Source: Phymatolithon calcareum
Taxonomy: Eukaryota; Rhodophyta; Florideophyceae; Hapalidiales
Direction: 5' to 3'
Assembly: GCA_977006965.1 (NCBI GenBank)
Contig: OZ345373.1
Location: 372,001 to 436,000 of the forward strand
Length of the DNA: 64,000 bases
Both the position numbers and the translations under genes were made by a program. Below are positions 56,983 through 64,000 of this stretch, one piece after another. How positions within the stretch are numbered: position 1 is the first letter of the stretch; every line of letters starts with the position of its first letter. The notes beneath the pieces are model-generated. The model was not told where the DNA came from and did no database searches. It worked only from the letters and a program-made list of their open reading frames with translations.

Positions 56983-57301
56983 AGTCAATCATACTCCCAA
57001 ATGGGTGCTCACATGGGCTTCGACTCACCGGCCTCAATGGCCGGCAAGTTCCTGTGTTACTTCATCCTGCTCCCCTTCCTTCCCTTTTCTCTCTCCCTGG
57101 CAGAACGTCTAACACTAAGTAAAAGCTGCAAGCTACTTTGGTGTGCTGCGAAGGCATTTCCCGGAGCCTGTTCTCACAGTGAAGGCATTGGCCCGATCAC
57201 CTTTCCTTCCCACCATCTATCCCTTTTCCCGCGTGACCATCCAGCCGGTCGATCGTACGACTGGCGGCTCACTCGAGGCGCAAAGTGACCGTTCGACGAG
57301 A
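56983..57301 (+). repeat. Copia 2, 3' LTR
   Basis: 319 bp, with a small internal duplication-like insertion relative to the 5' LTR; the last bases are GACGAGA where the 5' LTR has GACGACA. Confidence 0.8.
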
Positions 57302-58981
57302 AGGTGCAATCCTCAATTGGGGATTGCCTGTCCTATTTGCGTGTCTGTATAGACATGGGTTAAGGCACGCTTAAAATAATAGAGAAAAATTAGGTTGGGC
57401 ACCTTGCGCAGTGTGAATCTTGTACCATTTTGTTCCTCACCTGAAGCCTGATGCACGAAGTATAAAATGGCGTTTGGTTCATTTTCGTTCACTTGCGAAA
57501 TCAGGTAGTTTCAATAACTCTTCTGAAATTATAGAAAAAACCAGTATCATAACAGTTCCCGTGAATTTCCCCCGTGACACCCAACTGTAACAACCAAATC
57601 ATGGTGGTGTGAAGGCGTCGTGACTGAGTCCCCATAAACCACGCTGCATTATACCAAGTGGCGAGCGCTGGGACCCAAATAAGCGTCTTGTCGTATGATT
57701 AAAATTGACACCGAAAGGCCCTGGACACCATGACTTGGGCAAGTACACGGGGCACGGGTACGTGACCGATGCATCTGTCACCGTAATTGCGTGCCCAAGA
57801 TATGGGCAAGAACTTCCTACTGTAATGATGATGAGGGATCTGGAGGGACGTTATAAGGGCATGATTTAGGTCCCAAGGGGCCTGCGGGGATATGTTTAGA
57901 GTTCCCCTTTTCGTTTCGGCCAGCGTTGTGACATGAATATGTCACCCCGGGGGAATAAATTTTGGAGAATAATTTGGCCACATTTCTCCTCGGCGGGAGA
58001 CTTGGAATATGTCACCCGGCTGGGCATTTCTGGCCAGAAACATGGGATATGTATCCCGTCGAGATAGGGAGTGGCCAAATTATTCACCAAAATGATGATA
58101 TTTTAGGTCATTTCAGATCCCTACTTTTGCTCTTTGGAGCATAACCGGTCCAGCACGTCCTTAAAACTGGGAGATAAAAGTACGGACCCTCGTGTTCGGT
58201 AACTTTTCAGATCTGCAAAGGCTATCGAATCGATTACCATAATCAATCCTTATTAAATGGATGCCCAATGTGGAACTACTTGATATCCAGCACATCGAGG
58301 ATATTCCACAAGTGAATTCGAATCATAAGTTTCTGACACACGTGTACTTAGGAGCGAGTATTAAACAGCGTAGACTTATGATTTTTTCAATAAAAAATAG
58401 TACGGTGCAATAAGATAAGTTCTGTCACCTCGGTCAGACAGCATACTCCACACGTGTCCAAGTATCGAACATATGCTGTGTGTCGGTGCCAAAGATAAAC
58501 AATTTTCAAACATGTGCCGCGACCATGGTCCGAGAAAGTATTCTCAACTCGATTATTCTGCGCATCTTAAAAATAGTTATATTTATAAGTATCCTATATC
58601 CGTTCATCCAATTCATATCCGGTACAGTGAGGATATTCTAATTACGAGGATCTATTTAACGAGGATTGACTCTACTTCGCTATTTTTGCCCAATCACGTA
58701 AATTTACAGTATCTCAACACGTCTCAGTCTCTCTCATGGAGATCGTGTGTACAGTTCTCAGTTGAATGATAAACACTGAAACATATGTACGACATTATTC
58801 TTTTTTGGGAAACTGAATATTTGGCTATACAGTCAACCCTCGAAAACTGGATAGCTCCTGTCGGGGGTCAGAAATCCAGATATCGAGAATATTCTAGGAG
58901 TGAATTTATATCATATCGCAGAAACTACACGTGTACCTCAGTTTCTACAGACTATCAGTTTCTATGAAAGAAATCAGTAAT
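57302..58981. other. No gene recognised
   Basis: Mostly featureless. About 58266-58360 and 58855-58940 are diverged direct repeats (GATATCCAG / AATCCAGATATCGAG, ACACGTGTAC in both). ACAGTCAACCCTCGAAAACTGG at 58829 resembles the tip of pogo/Tigger-type TIR elements, but no partner end was found. Confidence 0.35.
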
Positions 58982-59559
58982 TGTGACGAACATCACTCAC
59001 GTCACTCCTGTGACGTGATCAACACCCCTTATCAACACCAGAATCATAGTCAATCATACTCTATTCCTCCTCGTTACGGTTCCTCAGTCATACGTTACAC
59101 GTCAAGTCACAATCTATCATTCATCATGTCACTGTGACCGCGGCCAAGACCAATTACAATTACTATCCTGTAATTGTATTGTAATTACCCTAGCGTGACG
59201 GATATGTCACGTGACGCGTGACCGAAAGCAGTCGCGAGACTGTCACGCGTTCCTCGTCTTACTCCTCATCGTTGTGACCAATGAGCAACCGCCATTGGAC
59301 CCTCAACGGCTTCCTCATTGCCGAGTACTACTGCGGCCAATGATATCCTGCCATTAGTATCTCCCTCCCCCATGTTGACGTTAGACCAATTGTTTTTAGC
59401 CATCTATTTGTCCCGTGTGTCTCTTCACATTAGTGTCAACACACCCCTTTGTTTAGACTCTTCACTATGGTTCTACTTCTAGTCTATATAAACCCTCCTT
59501 GACCAGCAGTCCTCAAACTCTGGGCAACGGATCTGTCAGCTTGTGCCTTGAACCGCACA
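58982..59559 (+). repeat. Gypsy 2, 5' LTR (start inferred)
   Basis: The end is fixed by CGCACA just before the primer-binding site; the start TGTGACGAAC is inferred from the matching TGT...ACA termini, because the second LTR is out of the window. TATATAAA at 59485-59492 is the likely TATA box, with transcription expected near 59515. A CACGTCAC-TCCT-GTGACGTG inverted repeat (58998-59017) and CACGTGACG near 59208 are CRE/G-box-like. Confidence 0.65.
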
Positions 59560-59562
59560 GCT

Positions 59563-59577
59563 TGGTAGCACCGGACC
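59563..59577 (+). other. Gypsy 2 primer-binding site
   Basis: TGGTAGCACCGGACC; its first 12 bases equal those of Gypsy 1, implying the same initiator-type tRNA primer. Confidence 0.8.
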
Positions 59578-59697
59578 ACAGAACCCAAAAGTAAGTTGGC
59601 GTCATCGCAAACCTTCTCTCCGACAGTTGTCTACGCCCTTTAGCGGCGTGCGCGGCTGTTCGAGACGAAGAGGACTAACAAGTCGACTCCCTTGTGA

Positions 59698-60406
59698 GTG
59701 TTTGCAGTGACTTCAGTTTACCGTTTGGACAGAACACCGTCCCCGTCGGACTACAACTCCGCCGACGAGGACGCTTTCCGCCCAGCTTCACCGTATACCC
59801 CAAGACCCTTCGACGCCGACCCGGATTACGAAGACAAGAGCTGCCCGTCCACTCCGAGGCATCGCTCTCCGTCACCACCGCCGTCGCCGATCGCCGTTAA
59901 CCCTCCGACCGGAAAAGACAAGACACCTCCGCGTTCACGTCCGATCCCTCGCCTTCCGCCTCGTACAGCCGAGCCTCTAAGCATCCGGCTAGACAAGACG
60001 GCAAAGCGGACCGAAGAAACTCTCAACAAAGCCCGACAAGCCATCCGTCGCCTAAACACCGCTGAGCTGCCGTCGCACCCACACTACGCACGACAGCCAG
60101 TTCCCCGTCCGATTCGTCTTCTTCCGGACGCTCAAAAACTTCCGGATCCAGAAGACTATCCATCGTCAGAGTCGCCGTCGTCAAGGTCGTCGTCCTGCCT
60201 CTAAGGTACTGACTTGCGAAACTTGCCAAGTCGCCCTCCCTTCCGAACACCATCGTCAAGCCCATTTAATAACCAAGGCGCATAAGCGCAAAGCCTCATA
60301 CAAGCCACAGAAGTGCAACCCTTGCGACCAAATTTTCTACTCCCCGGAAGATTTTTCCCGCCACATCTACGGCCGTAAGCACAAAACCCTTCTCTCCCGT
60401 CAGTAA
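59698..60406 (+). pseudogene. Gypsy 2 ORF0, C2H2 zinc-finger protein in two frames
   Basis: The first part (59698-60204) is proline- and serine-rich (TPSPSDYNSADEDAFRP, RHRSPSPPPSP). The second part is in another frame (60056-60406) and encodes two C2H2 fingers, CETCQVALPSEHHRQAHLIT...H and CNPCDQIFYSPEDFSRHIYG...H, both C-x2-C-x12-H-x5-H. A +1 shift or an indel joins them. The frame has no good ATG. GTAAGT at 59591 and TTTGCAG near 59708 could splice the leader onto it. It ends 21 bases before the gag ATG, as in Gypsy 1. Confidence 0.55.
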
Positions 60407-60427
60407 AAATCGCTAGAATCTGTTGCC

Positions 60428-61276
60428 ATGGAAAATCAGCCTTCAATTCAGGACTTAGCTCAGGCCCTTACAGCCCGCCAGACTCAATTCAATAATGCAC
60501 AACAGCACATCGTTGGATTAGAGAATGAGCTGGGCCAGACCAAGACCGCGCTTCAGAATGCCCAGCATCAGCTGACGACAAAGACTAAGGCACCAAAGCA
60601 GAAACTCCCGGAACCATTCAAGGGGAAATCATCCATCAAGAGCTGGACAACACACATGAACAACTACTTGGCCCGCTCTACGGATCAAGAAGCCTTCCCA
60701 ATTGCGATCAGCTACCTTCAAGGTCACGCTCACGAGTGGTGGATCGTACACAAGGAGACCGAAGAAGGTCAGCGTATCTCAAACTGGACTCAGTTGAAAG
60801 AAGCACTGATCAACCGCTTCGATACCCTGAATAAAGAAAAGATCGCTCGCGACAAGCTCGCGAAATGGAAACAGTTGAAGGACATATCAACGTTCAATGA
60901 CGACTTCCAGCGCATTGTTCTTGACATACCCAACATCAGTGTCGAAGAACAGATCGATCGCTATACTCGCGGCCTGAAAAACTATATCTTCAAAGAACTT
61001 TGCACAAAAGAATATGAACGCCTTAACGACGTCATGCGTGATGCTGAACGAGTCGAAGCAGCACACAGCCGTCTTCCAAGACCTGGAAACACACCGAAGA
61101 ACCACACAGAGAAAGGGAACCAGCCACAAAAACCAGTTCCAATGGATATTGGAAATGTCCAAATTAAGAAACTAACCGCTGAAGAGCGTGAGAAATGCAT
61201 GAAAGAGGGACGTTGCCTCCGCTGCCGCGAAAAAGGTCATATTGCGAAGAATTGCCCAAAATCCCAGAGGAACTGA
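60428..61276 (+). CDS. Gypsy 2 gag
   Basis: Intact, 282 residues from ATG 60428. Predicted coiled coil at the N-terminus (LENELGQTKTALQNAQHQL), the retrotransposon gag core (SYLQGHAHEWWIVH, LKEALINRFDTLNKEKIARD, LKNYIFKELCTKEYE) and one CCHC knuckle CLRCREKGHIAKNC near the C-terminus, then PKSQRN and TGA. It forms the virus-like particle and binds RNA. It aligns along its length with gag of Gypsy 1, whose frameshift it helps to define. The stop overlaps the pol frame, as expected for frameshift expression. Confidence 0.95.
   Translation: MENQPSIQDLAQALTARQTQFNNAQQHIVGLENELGQTKTALQNAQHQLTTKTKAPKQKLPEPFKGKSSIKSWTTHMNNYLARSTDQEAFPIAISYLQGHAHEWWIVHKETEEGQRISNWTQLKEALINRFDTLNKEKIARDKLAKWKQLKDISTFNDDFQRIVLDIPNISVEEQIDRYTRGLKNYIFKELCTKEYERLNDVMRDAERVEAAHSRLPRPGNTPKNHTEKGNQPQKPVPMDIGNVQIKKLTAEEREKCMKEGRCLRCREKGHIAKNCPKSQRN
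61255..61261 (+). promoter_or_regulatory. Gypsy 2 gag-pol -1 frameshift site CCCAAAA
   Basis: In the gag frame it reads C-CCA-AAA (X-XXY-YYZ), 12 bases before the gag stop and directly after the zinc knuckle. A -1 shift continues ATC CCA GAG GAA CTG into the open pol frame. It is at the same position as AAAAAAC in Gypsy 1. Confidence 0.75.
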
Positions 61277-64000
61277 GTAAATTCAGTCGGCTCCACAGTA
61301 CTGCAGTTCCTGAACCAAAGCAATCGAAACCAAGAAAAGCCGAAGTTACCAAAGTCACACCACTTGAACCACATGACACAAAAAATCCTTTCGAACCATC
61401 GACACCAAGCCTATTGATCACAAAAGCTATGTTTGCTGGAGCTCTTGCCAAAGTCCTTATCGACGACGGCGCAGAATTAAACCATTTATCTGAAGAATTC
61501 TGTCGTCGGAACAATATAACCACAAAGGAAAAGCCCCACAAAGCACTCAGGGCCAATAACAGAAGCCAAAGACTAAAATCCACAACAAAACCTCTCGTCC
61601 TCAGTATAGGAGGCTATACTGAAAAGATTCGCTTCGCCGTTTGTCCCCTAAACTATGACATTATCTTAGGGAAAAAATGGACTACGGAACATAAAGCGAT
61701 TTCCAACCATTACACCAACGAGATCAAATTCTCGTACAAAGGCAGAACCCACACCATTGTTGCCACAGATCCAAAGACAAGAAACCTAATCTCTGTTAAC
61801 GCAATTACAAGAGACTATGGAAAACAATATCCTACTTTCGCTGTGATGCTAAGGAAAGTACCTAGCTCAGACCAAGGGAATGCCGAACAAAAGAAAAATC
61901 AAGAAATTAGTAAAATACTGAGAGAATACAAAGACGTATTTCCAGATACTCTACCCAAAGGACTCCCACCGAAACGAAGCCAAGATTTTTCTATCGACCT
62001 CAAAGACGGAAGTGTACCCCAGAAGAAAGGACTGTATAGAATGTCTACCTCTGACCTCAAAGTGCTCAAAAGACAACTAGCAGACCTTATCGATCACGAG
62101 TTCATACAACCAAGTTCAAGCCCTTGGGGAGCACCCATCTTATTTGCAAGCAAGAAGGATGGCGGATTACGCCTATGTGTTGATTATCGAGCTCTAAACC
62201 GCTTGACGCTCAAGAACAGCTATCCTCTACCACGCATTGACGACATATTGGACCAGCTGTCTACAGCAAAGTATTTCACAACCATCGACCTCAGAAGCGG
62301 CTATCATCAAATCAGACTCGACCCCAAGTCGATTCCACTAACCGCATTCCGCACACGATACGGACACTTCGAGGTTCGTGTCGTACCCTTTGGGCTTTGC
62401 AATGCTCCCGCTAAATTCATGGAATTAATGAACGAAGCATTCATCGAATATTTGGATAAGTTCATTGCCATTTATCTTGATGATATCTTGATCTACAGTG
62501 ACACTTGGGAAGAACACCTTGAACACTTAAAGAAAACTTTAGAAATTCTCCGAAAAGAGAAGCTTTACGCGAAAGTATCAAAGTGTGTCTTTGGATCTCA
62601 ACAGGTCGACTATCTCGGATTTGTCCTCCAACCAAATGGAGTGGCCATGAACCCCCACAAGACCAAAGCTATCACAGACTGGCCAACTCCTGAATCTAAG
62701 AAAGATGTCCAATCGTTCCTTGGACTCGTCAACTATTACCGCAGATTAATCAAAAACTGCTCCAGAATCACCAAACCTCTGACCGAACTTACAAAAAACG
62801 TACCGTTTGTATGGACGGATTCGACTGAAAAAGCATTCAACGCTTTGAAAGACTCCGTAAGTTCGGCACCAGTCTTACAGACATTCCGTGATGATCTTCC
62901 CGTCATTGTCACGACCGATGCTTCGAAAGTAGCAATCGGAGCAGTATTAGAACAGGACGGAGCCACTGGACGTAAACCAGTAGCTTTCACGTCTCGTACA
63001 CTTAATACTGCAGAACAGAACTATGCAGCCCACGACCTAGAGCTATTAGGCATTGTCGACACTCTACGTGCTTGGCGATGCTATCTTCATGGCCGAAAAT
63101 TCATAGTCCACACAGACCATTACCCCTTACGCTACATTCAAACACAAGATCATCTCTCCAATCGACAAGTCCGTTGGTTAGAGCGCCTTGCAGAGTTTGA
63201 CTTTTCTATCATTCCTATCAAAGGAAAGTCAAATCAAGTAGCGGACGCGCTCTCCAGACAGGGTAAAGACCTCCTGAACACCGCCGAATACGCCAAAGAT
63301 CTTCTCGAGAAAGTCATAAACACTGTCCAAACAAATGCAGTGTCCACTGTCTACCCTGGACCTTCCATCGTTAAACAGTTGGAGTTCGAGTACGCACAAG
63401 ACCCCGAGTTTAATGAACCTTACAATGACCCCAAAGATCCGTTCAAGATTCTGGACCGCATCTTATACAGAGAAAACAAGTTTTTTGTCCCCAAAGGAAA
63501 CTTTAGGTTGAACCTCTTACACGACCACCATGCGAGCCCAAACGCCGGGCACCTTGGGGAAACAAAGACCAGACATAGAATCCAACCTTACTATTTCTGG
63601 AAAAACTTACGGAAGGACGTACACGAATACGTTAAAAGCTGCCGTATCTGTCAACAGACAAAAGCAAGAAACCATAAACCGTTTCGATTTCTACAACCAA
63701 TCGACCCACCCGACACAAAATGGACCACAATCACGATGGATTTCATTACACCTCTCCCAAAAACAAAGAATGGCCATACTGGCATTCTCAACGTTGTGGA
63801 CAAGCTCTCAAAAATGATTCGATCCATCCCCATCCCCGAAAAAGCAGATGCTCTAATAATCGCCAAACTCTTCAAAGAACATATCTACAGAAACCATGGT
63901 ATTCCATCCAAAATAATATCAGACAGGGATACCATTTTTATGAGCAAGTTCTGGAAAAGCTTGTTCAAACTCCTCAGAACAAATATTTCGCCCTCTACTG
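61261..64000 (+). CDS. Gypsy 2 pol (partial, no stop before the window end)
   Basis: Open from the shift site to the window end, over 900 codons. In order: protease active site VLIDDGAELNH near 61460 (DDG where DTG/DSG is usual), reverse transcriptase with IYLDDILIYS near 62475, RNase H (VTTDASKVAIG, VHTDHYPLRY, VADALSRQ), integrase HHCC (HASPNAGHLGE and CRICQQ) and the first two core aspartates (TMDFITPLPK, IISDRDTIF) just before the end. The third catalytic residue (E) is outside. No stop or indel seen. Likely active or recently active, unless the out-of-window part is damaged. Confidence 0.93.
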   Translation, partial: MPEELSKFSRLHSTAVPEPKQSKPRKAEVTKVTPLEPHDTKNPFEPSTPSLLITKAMFAGALAKVLIDDGAELNHLSEEFCRRNNITTKEKPHKALRANNRSQRLKSTTKPLVLSIGGYTEKIRFAVCPLNYDIILGKKWTTEHKAISNHYTNEIKFSYKGRTHTIVATDPKTRNLISVNAITRDYGKQYPTFAVMLRKVPSSDQGNAEQKKNQEISKILREYKDVFPDTLPKGLPPKRSQDFSIDLKDGSVPQKKGLYRMSTSDLKVLKRQLADLIDHEFIQPSSSPWGAPILFASKKDGGLRLCVDYRALNRLTLKNSYPLPRIDDILDQLSTAKYFTTIDLRSGYHQIRLDPKSIPLTAFRTRYGHFEVRVVPFGLCNAPAKFMELMNEAFIEYLDKFIAIYLDDILIYSDTWEEHLEHLKKTLEILRKEKLYAKVSKCVFGSQQVDYLGFVLQPNGVAMNPHKTKAITDWPTPESKKDVQSFLGLVNYYRRLIKNCSRITKPLTELTKNVPFVWTDSTEKAFNALKDSVSSAPVLQTFRDDLPVIVTTDASKVAIGAVLEQDGATGRKPVAFTSRTLNTAEQNYAAHDLELLGIVDTLRAWRCYLHGRKFIVHTDHYPLRYIQTQDHLSNRQVRWLERLAEFDFSIIPIKGKSNQVADALSRQGKDLLNTAEYAKDLLEKVINTVQTNAVSTVYPGPSIVKQLEFEYAQDPEFNEPYNDPKDPFKILDRILYRENKFFVPKGNFRLNLLHDHHASPNAGHLGETKTRHRIQPYYFWKNLRKDVHEYVKSCRICQQTKARNHKPFRFLQPIDPPDTKWTTITMDFITPLPKTKNGHTGILNVVDKLSKMIRSIPIPEKADALIIAKLFKEHIYRNHGIPSKIISDRDTIFMSKFWKSLFKLLRTNISPST

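Larger units (their letters stand above)
49951..57301 (+). mobile_element. Copia-type LTR retrotransposon 2 (degraded, 7.35 kb)
   Basis: LTRs at 49951-50238 (TGTCAATCATACTCCC to GACGACA) and 56983-57301 (starting AGTCAATCATACTCCC). The 3' LTR has an extra segment of about 27 bp (GCCTGTTCTCACAGTGAAGG) and altered termini. Flanks AGGAG and AGGTG fit a 5-bp duplication with one change. The pol order is Copia and related to Copia 1. The extra 1.66 kb between pol and the 3' LTR is unusual. Confidence 0.85.
58982..64000 (+). mobile_element. Ty3/Gypsy LTR retrotransposon 2 (runs off the window)
   Basis: 5' LTR, initiator-type primer-binding site, zinc-finger ORF0, gag and pol up to the integrase core; the rest and the 3' LTR lie beyond 64000. 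Gag and pol are intact as far as visible. It is clearly a different family from Gypsy 1 but has the same layout. Confidence 0.93.

Noticed and set aside
58829-58870. pogo/Tigger-type TIR element
   Set aside because: Only one end resembles such a tip; no inverted partner or TA-flanked boundary was found.

Overview
The window looks like eukaryotic nuclear DNA: short GT-AG introns, signal-peptide proteins, LTR retrotransposons primed by an initiator-tRNA-like sequence, and hAT, Mutator-like and other terminal-inverted-repeat (TIR) elements, nested and decaying. I see no bacterial operon structure, rRNA, tRNA or CRISPR array. The mix of compact, intron-poor genes and abundant Copia/Gypsy elements would fit a florideophyte red alga such as Chondrus. 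That is only a guess, because no gene here fixes the lineage.

Host part (about 1-6.7 kb, 17-18.2 kb, 21.4-25.4 kb, 28.3-30.5 kb). Four members of a secreted, cysteine-rich repeat family lie in one orientation. Copy A (323-2341) is intact: 640 residues in two exons. Copies B (3765-5724), C (22222-24217) and D (28313-30461) are broken by frameshifts, a 5' truncation, deletions and, in D, a DNA-transposon insertion. A and D share flanks that include a LINE reverse-transcriptase relic. B and C share a downstream, opposite-strand gene for a small two-span membrane protein. The array therefore grew by duplicating at least two block types. Other host genes are a truncated Mpv17/PMP22 gene with an in-frame stop and a frameshifted polytopic membrane protein gene.

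Mobile part. At 7.6-14.4 kb a hAT element (perfect 8-bp target duplication, residual transposase C-terminus) carries a young Copia element (598-bp LTRs, 5-bp target duplication). Two related short hAT elements lie at 6.7 and 28.9 kb. A TA-targeting TIR family (TAGTGTCTATTTTACG-type ends with a subterminal CCTCAATTGAGG palindrome) occurs at 18.6-20.5, 25.7, 32.4-35.3 and 38.6-46.5 kb. Two of its large members share an unrecognised coding sequence that is not an obvious transposase. The 38.6 kb member contains a complete Ty3/Gypsy element (38826-44718). A 1-kb Mutator-like derivative lies at 30.9 kb and another short TIR element at 35.4 kb. From 46.5 to 49 kb there are remains of a transposase-like gene. 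A degraded Copia (49951-57301) carries an extra antisense reading frame. The window ends inside a second Ty3/Gypsy element (58982 onward).

The two Gypsy elements differ in sequence but share four design features: a zinc-finger ORF just before gag, a candidate -1 frameshift site straight after the gag zinc knuckle, the same 12-base primer-binding site, and a protease active site without the usual DTG/DSG. Best candidates for something undescribed are the gene carried by the TA-targeting family, the Gypsy zinc-finger ORF0, and the cysteine-rich repeat family.
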